A stretch of DNA of 64,000 bases, taken from Thalassia testudinum (lineage: Eukaryota; Streptophyta; Magnoliopsida; Alismatales; Hydrocharitaceae). Below are positions 43,824-54,120 of this stretch, piece after piece. The position numbers and the translations under genes are program-made. A model generated the notes under the pieces. The model had not been told where the DNA came from. It made no database searches and saw nothing but the letters and a program-made list of their open reading frames with translations. Positions within the stretch are counted from its first letter, which is position 1. The number at the start of each line of letters is the position of its first letter. The DNA lies in NCBI GenBank assembly GCA_037157565.1, contig JAZHRO010000063.1, positions 90,672,001 to 90,736,000 on the forward strand. Reading direction: 5' to 3'.

Positions 43824-46800
43824 TGATGAGAGACTCATCATGATCTCTAATTACCCCTAATTAACTAGTCTTCCTAGTTAATTAGCTAAGGATATGAGTA
43901 TATAAGGGTTAATTATAAAATAAGGGATATATAGTAAAGGACCTTAAAATAAGTTAAAAATGATATTTTATCATTCAATTAATATTATTAACAATCTAAT
44001 TAATAATTGGACTTGAGATCTTATTAACCATTCCCTTAATTAATAAGTAACTTAAACATAATGTATACATAAGTATATAATAACATTACTTAATTTAATA
44101 AATTAACTTGAAAAGGTCAAAAATGTAAATTCAAGGTGTAAACATAATAATTATCTTATTTATTAACATATATAAAAAGTTGAAAAAAATCTAAGTTAAA
44201 ATAAATCTTTAAAACCTGGGTTTACATTTAGGTCCTTACTAATCATTACAATCAGGTCCTTACTTTTCATATAGGTCCTTCAGTTTCACATCATATAGGT
44301 CCCTGTCGTCTTCTTCTTCTTCTTCTTCAGCCAATTGAACAGCTGACGACGGAAGGTGACTCCACCGCACGATCACCGCCCTGCCGACATCATTCTTCCT
44401 TCTCCAAGCTCTTGGAGCTTGCGCTCACCATCCCATCTTTATCCATCGGTTTAGATTACTATGAAATCCTAATTTTTGGTGGGAGTTAACCTTACCGTCA
44501 TTGGAGACGATGCCGGAGGTTAACCTCCCTAAGCTTCTTCGTCCAAACTCCACCGTCCTCTTCGTCGCCATTCACTATAAATACCCCCTCACTTCTTCGA
44601 TTTCTCTTAAGTTGGCTCCCTTCTTCTAACATTGAGCCGACCTAATAGGCTATTCATTTGCAACTCTGGCAATCTTCCACACCATCCTCCGACTTCCTTC
44701 GTCCATCCTGATTAGGTAAGGAGTTTCGCCAAGGTCAGCCGCGTCTCTGGACAAAGGCGACGACCAAGGAGATCCTCTGCTCCATCCAAATTCACCCGTC
44801 GGAGATTCTTATTCCCTCTGATTTCGTTCTCCGTCATGAGCCATCAACAGAGTCCCTTTGACCCCTTTGTTCAGGTAACAGTAGGTAGGAGTAGGAGTAG
44901 GACTAGGAGTAGTTGAGGTAGATAAGTAGTAAGTTAGATTAGCTTAATTGCAGATTCTAATGTTCATCTTCTTCAACTCCGGCAAGTTTCTTGAGCTTGC
45001 TGGAGATTTGATTTTATCTTTTTAACTTGCTGATCACCTTCCTCTAACCCTCATGATCACTTCTAATCCACTGAAACACAAATTTTAGCACTGTTTTTCC
45101 TAATTCACCTTCACCTTCAACAGCTCTTGTCACTGTCCATGGTGACAGTAACTGAGTTTAGGTCCACCTCTAGAAGGTCCTCCACCACCTATTCACAATC
45201 TAAGGACCCTATTCTGTAGTTTAATTTGCATAATTACCACCTATAATTTAAATGCCCAAATTTTAATTAAGCTCCTGAGCTCGCTATTAATGGCGGCTCA
45301 GGAGTAGTTAAAATCTTAAATTAATTATATATTTAGTATCGCAATTACTCTTTGACTTGTCTCAACCATTCAATTGAATGAGAGACCAAGTCCTATGCTT
45401 CAACCCACTTAAAATTCATTCGAATTGAATTTACTATTTAATCATTCATGTAATGAATTGAAGAAGAATTAAATGTGATTCTAAGGTTCCTTGCAACCTC
45501 AGAATCCTTTTTAGAAAAAAAATGGCACAAATTCACCTTTATGTATACAATTTGTATATTTCTGGACTCATCGGAGCTCCGACGAGCTCCGACAAGTCAA
45601 AATTGATCTCCAACCTTTAGAATTTGTTAAGAAGCTCCAAATCAACGATTTGAGGATCTCTGAGTGTGCTGAGATATTTTAATTGAGATTTTAGTGTCTG
45701 GAGTTATTGTTAGGTCTTCATCTTCTCCAACTCCGGTGGAGTTGGAGAAGACTGTACAGAAGCTTAAGAGCCACATTTAAGGGGTCTAGAAGCTTCAATG
45801 CAGTGCACTGAAGCTATTCATGTCTTTAGATCAGTGTAGCAACCTTCCAATTCCTCTGTCAAACAAAGCATTTCTAGAGTCCAGGCGACGAGCCTGGAAC
45901 CTTAGAATTCATAGTTTAAACATCTGTTTGGAGGTCTGAGAGAGTTTTTGAGGTTGTAATAATCTTAATCTAGGCTTTAATTTCTGGTAAAGAGGCTTAG
46001 AATAGAAAGTCAAATCTTAAGCCTTATAGTCAAACCTGAACTCGAGATTTTGATTCTGAGCTTAATTTGATAAATTGATGAGTTAGAATTGTTTCTGAGA
46101 TCTTATTGAATGATTTTAGAGAGGTTTAAGTGAGCTCAGACTTGTTTATTTGATGGAATTAACAACCTATCAGTTTGGGTTATTTTCGAACCCAACTGAT
46201 GATAGTAGATTTTGGATGAATTTTGAATTTGAATCCTACCCAGACAAGCTTATAATGATCTTTAGAAGCTATTCCAATTAATCAGAAAAGTCCTTGGCTG
46301 TCTGTTGTGCAATTCAGAGATAGAAATTTCGTTCTCTGAGCTTTCAGAGAAGTGTCGAAGCTTCCATGTGTATCCTGAAGCTCTTGAGAGCTTTAAACCT
46401 ACACAAGCAGCTGCAGAATCACCTGTATAACCTATTCAGACCCTTACATAGGCTAAAACATCTACCCTGAAGACACAGTAGGTTTAAAACCATTTCCAGG
46501 CAATATATTACCCGTAGGAACCTCCTGGATTCGCTCTTCAAATCGAAGAGGAAATGATCATTTAAACCTTAAATTGACCCTGGAATCATGTAGAGCCACC
46601 TTAGAGATTTCAATCAAGCTTTGAATCGCTTGATTTGGAGCTCTGAGTAGGGAGAAATTGACACTTGAAGTCAGGTTAGAAAGGGGAATTCTTAGTCCCA
46701 CATCGGAAACTTCAGAGCACACGCCTTAGTATAAAAGCATTTTGTTAAGTAGCCGATGCAGTCGTCAGCGCTCGGTGCGAAAAGAAAACCTCTGACCATT

Positions 46801-47836
46801 TGAGCATTGCGTGTGTGTGTGTGGGCGAGTACGCCTGCAGGTGTACGCTCTAGTGGGTGTGTGTGTGCGATTGGCCCTGGGAGGCGTTGAGCCAGTTCGG
46901 CTCGAGAGAGGGCCGGTTTGGCTCAAGAGAAAAAGAAAATCGAAATTGAATCCTAATGAAATTAGGTAAGGACCGAGTAGGGTCTAGTTCCACCCTAATC
47001 TCAGGGTGCTGTGTATCCTCGAAAGGACCTCGCTGCAAATCTTAAACAATTTTTGGTTGAAAAGCAAATTAACCCGGTTCAGCTAGAAAAGAAAGAAGAG
47101 AGAATGAAGAGAAGGCTAAGGACACAGGTGCTAGAGAAGCTAAGCGAATAAGGAAAAGAAAGAAGAAAGGAAACAGAAGAAGAAAATAGGTAGGAAGCTA
47201 AGGAAGAATAAGGAAGAAGAAGAAGGGCAGGAGCAGAAGAGAAAGCAGAAGTGAAGAAAGAAAGAGATCGAAAGAAAAAGAGAATAAGAGAAAAATAGAA
47301 AGAGACAGAAAAGAAAAAAGGATTAAGAAATAAAAGAAAAAGAAGATAAAAAGAAGAGAAAGAAGAGAGGCTGAAGAATAAGGAAAAGAATTGATTTTTC
47401 TTATTATATTTTAATTTCTTTTTGCTCTTAATTGTTGTATTAAGGCATATATTGGCTAAAAAAACTCTTCTTTGCCTTAAGTCATTTGAAATAAATAGAG
47501 AATTTACATGTTTTTAATATTGGAAATGAGAGTTCATATGGGATTTTGCATGTTATTTCATTTAATCAATTTTTGGCAAAATTCATGCATCTATAATTAA
47601 CTTAAATATACCTTCTACGCTTATAAAGAAAAATAAAAGATAACTAGTAAATTTAGAATGAATTATACCTCCCAGCGAACGACCTTGACTCAACCAGTAA
47701 AGATTTTTTAAAATGTTAGGTTAATTCGACCTTATACTACTAATCGACACAACTTTGAGTTAACCTAAGTGACTTTTCTCTACTCATAATTAAGTAAAAT
47801 TAACTTAATTAACTGAGTTGAGGTGAGGAACGACCA
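43824..47836 (+). repeat. 3' LTR of element A
   Basis: 4,013 bp, partner of 30547-34565, with the same ends, TATA (near 44575), GTAGGA run (44882-44915), upstream-element/TATA pair (46695-46736) and GA-rich tract. Differences include the loss of six bases near 44045 and a 45-base segment at 45473-45517 absent from the 5' copy. Confidence 0.95.
46695..46736 (+). promoter_or_regulatory. U-snRNA-type USE plus TATA in the 3' LTR of A
   Basis: GTCCCACATCG at 46695-46705, then 24 bases, then TATAAAA at 46730-46736. Identical spacing to the 5' LTR even though the bases between differ at several sites. The next T5 run is at about 47050. Confidence 0.6.
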
Positions 47837-47841
47837 GTTAC

Positions 47842-47935
47842 CGGACCTAACATTAGGTCAGGATTACCTAACAATAGGTGTATGCTAATTGAGTTTCCTA
47901 ATGTTAGGTAACAGGTCTTTAATGTTAGGTAGTTT
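47842..47935. repeat. Cluster of CCTAACATTAGG words in LTR B
   Basis: ACCTAACATTAGGT, ACCTAACAATAGGT, CCTAATGTTAGGTAACAGG and TTAATGTTAGGTAG follow within 95 bases, directly next to the insertion point of element A. The words are self-complementary or inverse copies of each other. Confidence 0.8.
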
Positions 47936-48070
47936 GCTGAATTTATTAATTGGCCTAAAATTGTGGGATCCTGATACTAGGAATCCCAAGTAATGATAGA
48001 ACCTAATTGGGAATCCAGCAGGTGCCCCAATGGGTAGGGATGGATGGGGGAAAATTGTAGTTAAACCTGA

Positions 48071-48091
48071 AGTGTGTGTGTGTGTGTGTGT
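48071..48091. repeat. (GT)n microsatellite
   Basis: About ten GT repeats inside LTR B. Confidence 0.9.
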
Positions 48092-50823
48092 GAAATTTTG
48101 AGCTTGTAGCTCCCTAAGCACATTAAAAGCAAACCTGAATTGGCTATGTAATGGCTTGAACCTCACATGATGATATTTATGACTCAACCAGGGTCTAATA
48201 AGAGAAAATGCTTGGATCCTAAGGTTTTGAGTAAGATCCCAGGTGATCCACTAGGTCCCTCGGACTTCGTTTCAGACACGGAACCCAATGGAATCAAATG
48301 ACGGTAAGTCAAGTAGGTGAGCTTGTAAGGCTGCACCCTTAGACTTGGTGAACCACGGGTTCATCGCTTGGGTAGAGAACTTGAGTTGTTGTGGTAGCAA
48401 GAGGCTACCAAGGGAATCTGCCTCAGAACTTGAAAGGTTCTCAGGGCCGGTGACAGGCCTTGGGCTCTCATTGGTGTTTGGTACTTGAGTGTACCCAAAT
48501 TCTACTCAATAAGGAGGTACTGGTGACTCTAAACTCTGTAGATGCCCGTATGTGCAGTGGGGGACACAGAGGGTACTTAGTACTTGTTGCTAGAGGCTCA
48601 CTTGGCAACAGAATTTACTGGAGTACCGTGATGGATTGGTTGATACCTCGTCCAACGGCAAATTGGGAGGGCACACCCGCAGATTGCTCTCTTACTGATA
48701 GTTGCTCCTATCGAGAGCATTGGTGTGGCTCGACAGTTCTGACCAATCCTGTGATGATAATGTGGTTTTATCTGTGACTGGTCCTTGTTGGACACGAACT
48801 GAGCTTGTGCTTCGTGATCACAAGCCATAGGCTTGGGTAGCTCTCAAGAGGCTTGACTCTTCTGATTGAAGTTAGCAACGTACTCGATACATCGAGAACG
48901 GGCATGCCTTTCTTGAGGATCAACAGCTTGCTAGCCAGTCCCCTAGCCAAGGCGAGACTATTAGGTTGGAATTTAAAGGAAAGGATGCGTCTCAATCTCC
49001 TCTGGCAGATAGGGATGATTCCTAAAATCTTATCATTGAGACAAGTGAGAGAATAAATTAATAATACCAAATCATGGGAAGAATTTGGTCAACTTGTTTA
49101 ATGGGTTGTAGGACGGCGACGATTGGTCGTGTTAGATAAGGTTCGAGAAATAGAACCTAGAGTGTTAGATTGGGCTAGGAACGAGCTGGTAAATGAAATG
49201 TACACTATCCTGTTTGGTTGAGATATAATAGTTGTTTGTTCCCTACTGAGCCGATTGGCTCATCCCTACTTTGTGACCTACTTTCAGGTTGTCATTGCGA
49301 GTCATCGACGCCCGAGATTTGTCATTGCGTAAGTTTTTGGACGACTTGTTGCCAAGTAATTTTCATGCTTTGGTTTAAAGTAAATTTATGTTTTTTTAAT
49401 ACTTTTCTACATCAATTATGTGCCATCCTTCCTGTATTTTCTTCCATTTTATGTGATAAATGAAACTCTTTTATAGCTCGACTTAGTTAGGTACAACCTG
49501 AATTAAATAAACCAACACCTCTTTTATTACCATTGCCCTGAACGTCGACCCTCGTTGGGGGCCTAGGTTTTTGGGGTGTGACACTTCTGCCTTCCTCTTG
49601 ATGGCTACAATTGCAAGGGTTTTTGGTGGATTTTTGGTGGGATTATTTTCAAAACAATTGAAGTGATTAAATGACCATTAGGGTTTCTCCATTAGGAGGC
49701 ATCCATTAGATCTCCATCCAATAGCGGGGATCCAATGCTAATTGATTTTTGCAATATTAACCCATAACAATTTATTGGGTGTTTTAATCTACTATCAAAA
49801 CCTAAATTAACTGTAATCCAACACTTGAATTTTGTACCTAATCAAATTAGGTGTAATTACTTTCCAAATCAAATGTAATTTAACTCTGTAAATTACAATT
49901 GATTTAATTAGGTATCCATTAAAATCATTATTGGTTTCATCACTCTGATAATAAAGCTATAGGATAGGTGAACTTTTTCCACTTTGCCTCTTAAGTATTC
50001 CGAATACTTGTGAATCCTTTACACTTGGAGGAAAATATTATCCTGAGGTCTAATCCTATTACACTACTGTCATTCCTCCTTGGATAATATTATTCTTGAT
50101 ATCTCCGTATATCATTGAGATGAGAATGAAGATTGAAACCTTTCCTAAAGGTCTATTTTCTCTTCTTGCCTTGAGTTTGATCAGGACTCTACAACCAGAT
50201 GTGAAATTGTCATTCCCAATATATGTAGAGTGAGTTCATGCCTCCAATTTGTTACATACACCTACATAATAGATTTGTGTGATCCCTTCAAGTGATCATA
50301 CACCTCTTGTCCCTTCTCGCATACACCAACTTTCTAGTGTCAGCACCAAGATGGGTGGATCGATTATTGGTCTTCCTAATGTATGAGTTCATAAATAGAA
50401 ACACATATTTATCTCAGGTTAAAGGATACACCTTCTCCATGGTAGCATTAGAGAAGGACTTTAGCTATTTTCTACTTCATCAAGTTAACTCCTTAACCCA
50501 GCCTATGTAATAATCCTTAAATCTCCATTCAAGAACATCAATTAGGTAATAACCTTTAGAAAAGGTTGCCATCCCAAAACATATTGGAAATAATTGATTG
50601 AATCAAACACTTTCTTGATATGCTTTGTGGTCCTTTAAACCGTTTAGATCTCCAAATCAGCAAAAATCAGGTTTATTCTATCTGGCTAAGTACATAACCC
50701 TAATCATACTAAGAGATGCAACTCATTTACTAGAAAATAACTAAATTCTTTATTTAGATTCAAATGTAATCTTATTACATAACTTGGATGGCTCAGTTAA
50801 GGTACACAAAACCCAACAATAGG

Positions 50824-51960
50824 GTACTCCAAAGGACCAAATCATTTGGAAGCACAAGTTGGTCATGTGAGGTTGAGAGAGTTCATGGTTTTCTCATTTA
50901 GATTACGTAGATTGTCAAAGTAGATGCATCATCTCATTGGAGAGGAGAGTTCGATCCTACTTGAGGCAAGGTCAACTTGCTTCTTAGCTTAACATTTAGA
51001 GAAGGAATAACATTCAAATCAGACTTAAGTGGGAACCTTTGCGTCTCAAAATCCTGAAGCAAAGTTTATTTTTCATAGAATGGATTTTAAGGAAAGATTA
51101 ATTCTTTTCAAATGAGGAACTTCAATCCACTAAGTTGGCTACTTGAAAAGAACTAATTGACGAGCCCCAACTATGCCGATTGGATATGTAACCTCGAGTC
51201 AGTTCTCGTTGCTGATCGCATAGAATATGCGATCAAGGAAAACAAGCATGAGCATCCCAGGAACTCTTAGGAGAGGGAGTATAATGTGAATTGGGATAAG
51301 GATAACACTCTTGCCCTGTGTTATGCCCTTGGTTAGCTCTCCAATGTGGTTTAGAAGCAATATGAGGAATTGAAAATTGCCTTTGAGATCCTGACGAGCT
51401 TGAAAGAGATGTTTGGCGATGTGAACCAGACTCAACACTACAACGTATTTAAGGAGTTGCTTTCATGCAAAATGAAGGTAGCGACTCCGATAAGGGAGCA
51501 CGTTCTGAAAATGTAGGGACATATTTAAGAGCTCCAAAGATTTGGGACAAAGATTGATTATGAAACCCTTATGGATATCATCTTTCAATCTCTTCCCATC
51601 TCATTCACCAACTTCATCATCTCATTTTACATGGGAAAGATGAAGACAACTACGATTGAATTAATCTCCTTGCTTAAGTCTATAGAGGATATTATTAAGA
51701 AGGAGAGCCTACCTAAGGCAATGGTTGCCGAGAGCAATTGGAGGCCTAAATGGAAGTAGGGAAAAGGGAAGGATTCCCTAAAGAAGAACAAATCTTCATC
51801 TCTTTCCAAACATCTCACTTCTTCCAAGAAGAAGAAGGATAAGGCAACAGACACGTGCCACTACTGTAACAAGCTAGGCCATTAAAAATAGAACTATCCA
51901 GAATACATGAGATCCTTAGAGAAGGGCAAGGCCATGGCTAATTGAAGTAAAGAACCTCGT
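50824..51960 (+). pseudogene. Gag of copia element D
   Basis: Frame-broken. Recognisable: EELKIAFEILTSLKEMFG and FKELLSCKMKVATPIREHV (51360-51510), the copia gag core; MDIIFQSLPISFTNFI (51571-51620); Lys/Ser-rich tail; and a zinc knuckle TCHYCNKLGH near 51855-51885, with stops inside and the last Cys read as Tyr. The segment 50824-51160 corresponds to the gag N-terminus, weakly preserved. Capsid role when functional. Confidence 0.8.
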
Positions 51961-52480
51961 CTCATCATTAAGATAAACTTGCTCATTGGACGAGTTGAAA
52001 GTTGGATTGTGGATTTTGGTGCATCTGTTCATATTTGCAAGTTAATACATGTGTTTCAAGTGACCAGAAGACTTACGGAGGGAGAAGTGCAGATCATGAT
52101 GGTATCTGAGGCAATGGTTGTAGTGGGAGCCATATAAATCTGCAGACTCAAGATGCCTAATGGGCACATCTTGCTACTTAGAGATTGTCTCTTTGTACCT
52201 TCCATCATATCTGTTTCTAAATTTTTTAGATTCGAATATTCATTTACTTTCGAGAAAACTCTTACAATAAATTGTTATGGTAAAGTTATTTCTTGTGGTT
52301 CCATTGCTCCTAGTGGATTCCATGAGTTGGATGAATGTGAGTCCATTATGAATGCTTTTGATGTTATTGAAAATCAAACACCTTCTAAGTGTGCCAAGTA
52401 TGATATAGATAGGTTGATAGTGATCTGGCATCAAAGACTTAGACATATGTCTATTGATTTTTGTCCCTAAAATAATGCAT
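51961..52480 (+). pseudogene. Protease and GAG-pre-integrase of element D
   Basis: WIVDFGASVHIC near 52003-52035 is the copia protease core, with DSGAS changed to DFGAS. 52153-52470 gives MPNGHILLLRDCLFVPSI (protease end) and IWHQRLRHMS, the pre-integrase HxxLxH motif. The frame ends at a TAA just before the integrase deletion. Confidence 0.83.
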
Positions 52481-52785
52481 GAGATGTGAGTGAGACAGAA
52501 GCTTGCTGTAGGACACATACACATCTGGGGTTGTATGACTCATGTTAGGAGCATGAATCCCAACAAATTGGAATCCCACACTAGCAAGTGCTACGTCATT
52601 GGCCATCTAAAGGATAGCAAGGGTCATTACTTCTATGACCCTGAGATTAAAAGGGTGTTCATATCTAGGAATGATAGATTTATGGAAGAAGAATTCCTTG
52701 AAGGTCAAGGAAAAAATGAAGGGAGTTTATTAAGTCTGATGAGACTAATGAAGTTCTTGACCCAGAAGAAACAAATGAAATAGAA
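52481..52785 (+). pseudogene. Integrase C-terminal fragment of D; catalytic core deleted
   Basis: Right after the pre-integrase motif the translation jumps to HIHIWGCMTHVRSMNPNKLE, SKCYVIGHLKDSKGHYFYDP and FISRNDRFMEEEF, which is the segment following the DDE core in copia integrases. The finger and core (about 300 residues in intact relatives) are absent, so a deletion of roughly 0.9 kb lies near 52470-52500. Confidence 0.83.
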
Positions 52786-54120
52786 CATAACAATGCTCGT
52801 ATTCCCCCTGGAAGGAGTTTTAGGGCGATGCATCCACTTGGAAGGTATAAATTCCACGTCTTAGAAGAGTTTGAGATTGATCCTGCCACATATGATGAGG
52901 TAATGAAGGATCATGATGTAGATAGATGGAGGCTAGCAATGTTGTCTAAGATAAACTCCATGCATAAGAATGATGTATGGACCCTCATAGATCCTCCCGA
53001 TGGGATTGAAATTATTGGGTACAAATTGATCTACAAGAGAAAGAGGAGACCAGATGGTAAGGTAGAGACCTTCAAAGCACTGCTTGTGGCCAAGGGCTAC
53101 TCCTAGAAGGAAGGGATTGACCATAAGGAAACACTCTCTCCTATTGTCATGCTTAAATCCATTTGGGTATTGTTAGCTACAGTTGCATCCCATTACTATG
53201 ACATTTAGTAGATGAATGTCCAGACTTCTTTCCTTAATGCTTTTCTTGAGGAGTACATTTACATGCAACAACCTGAGGGTTTCCAAGTAGATGGTGGAGA
53301 AAGAAAGGTGTGCAAGCTAAAGAGGTCATTTATGGACTCAAGTAGGCTTCTTTTAGTTAGAACATCTAATTTGATGAGACCAAAAAGGGTTATAGATTTC
53401 ATTAAAATCCAAATGAACCTTGTGTTTATAAGAAGGCCAGTAGGAGTGCAATCACCTTTTTGGTGCTATAAATGGATGACATCATATCATTGGGAATGAT
53501 GTAGGGATGCTATCTAGTGTAAAACTCTAGTCCTTCCAAAACTTCGAAATGAAGGATCTCTGAGAAGCCACTTATATCTTAGGTCTAAAGATGTTCAGAA
53601 ATAGAGAAAAGAGGATACTAAGATTATCGCAGCAAGGATACATTACAAAGGTTTTGGAGAGATTCCATATAGATAACTCCAAGAAGAGCTTTCTTCTTAT
53701 TAGACGTGGGATTTCCTTATCAAAGGAAATGCCTTCCTAAATAGTTGAGGAGAAGAAAGCCATGGGTGGATGTCCATATGCTTCTACAGTGGAAAACTTG
53801 ATGTATCCCATTATGTGTACACGACTTGATATTTGTCACACACTAGGAGAGGTAAGTCCTGACCAATCCAACTCGGGATAGGAGCACTAGACTAACGTCA
53901 AGAACATTCTTAGATACCTGAGGAGGACAAAAGACTACTGTTTAATCTTTGGAGATGGAGGTCTCCAGGTGTTGAGCTACATCGACTTTGACTTGTAGTC
54001 AGACACTAATGATAGAAAGTCCATGTCAAGCTTTGTTTTCTTATTGAATGGTAGTTCTATAAGCTGGAGAAGTAAGAAACATGGTACCATGACTGATTTC
54101 ATCACTGCATCGCACTCACG
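52786..54120 (+). pseudogene. Reverse transcriptase and RNase H of element D
   Basis: 52828-53106: DEVMKDHDVDRWRLAML, KNDVWTLIDPP, GYKLIYKRKRRPDGKVETFKA. 53212-53499: NVQTSFLNAFLEEYIYMQQPEGF and VCKLKRSF, then a frameshift at the YGLKQ region. The YVDD site reads MDD after a stop near 53472. Later pieces: FEMKDL (53550), RNRKRILRLSQQGYI (53610), CTRLDI (53820), LRYLRRTKDYCLIFG (53910-53950), and RNase H ending SISWRSKKHGTMTDF (54055-54100). Similarity stops near 54120. Inactive. Confidence 0.85.

Larger units (their letters stand above)
30547..47836 (+). mobile_element. Complete Athila-like Ty3/gypsy element A, 17.3 kb
   Basis: Two full LTRs (30547-34565 and 43824-47836) flank 9.26 kb of internal sequence with a tRNA-Asp-type primer site, gag, protease, RT-RNase H, integrase and a long post-pol region. 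GTAAC (30542-30546) and GTTAC (47837-47841) are the target duplication with one change. The LTR pair differs by roughly 2.4% in the first 410 bases and about 5% in the last 240 (hand count), so insertion is fairly recent, likely about one to two million years at usual plant rates. Broken pol means it now depends on other copies. Confidence 0.95.
27790..49583 (+). mobile_element. Solo LTR B, chromovirus-like, ~4.5 kb
   Basis: Own sequence is 27790-30546 plus 47842-49583. It begins TGTAAAGGCCTAG and ends TTTTTGGGGTGTGACA, an LTR end typical of plant Tekay/Del-type chromoviruses. CTCCT (27785-27789) and CTTCT (49584-49588) are the target duplication with one change. No primer site follows the right end, so this is a solo LTR. 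A TATA-like TTTATATTC at 28192-28200 sits just after a five-copy dyad array. Small open frames in it (27999-28391 minus, 48460-48777 plus) are chance. Confidence 0.8.
27195..50818 (-). mobile_element. Solo LTR C, same family as element D, minus strand
   Basis: Own sequence is 27195-27789 plus 49589-50818, about 1.83 kb. In its own orientation it starts TGTTGGGTTTTGTGTACC (at 50818) and aligns with the LTR of D. It ends near 27195 in TTTATCCTTTCA. GTAGG (27190-27194) and ATAGG (50819-50823) form a 5-bp target duplication with one change. No internal region of its own remains, so it is a solo LTR, the product of LTR-LTR recombination. It is ~400 bases longer than the D LTR, partly from a segment at about 27540-27740. 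Confidence 0.8.
24216..54120 (+). mobile_element. Copia element D (Tork-like), carrying three nested insertions
   Basis: Reading only the element's own segments: LTR 24216-25641, primer site 25647-25658, leader 25659-27194, then gag-pol 50824-54120. The leader is interrupted by solo LTR C (27195-50818), which itself holds B and A. Coding order is gag, protease, integrase, RT, RNase H. RT and gag wording suggest the Tork side of plant copia; I did not run a tree. The integrase core is deleted and the 3' end is lost after about 54120; no 3' LTR is seen. Confidence 0.8.

Noticed and set aside
47837..47841. Inverted rather than direct duplication at element A (GTAAC versus GTTAC)
   Set aside because: GTTAC is the reverse complement of GTAAC, but as a direct repeat it differs by only one base; a single mutation of a normal duplication is the simpler reading.
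48460..49070. Open frames on both strands near 48.5-49 kb
   Set aside because: They lie inside the body of solo LTR B, overlap one another on opposite strands and show no domain.
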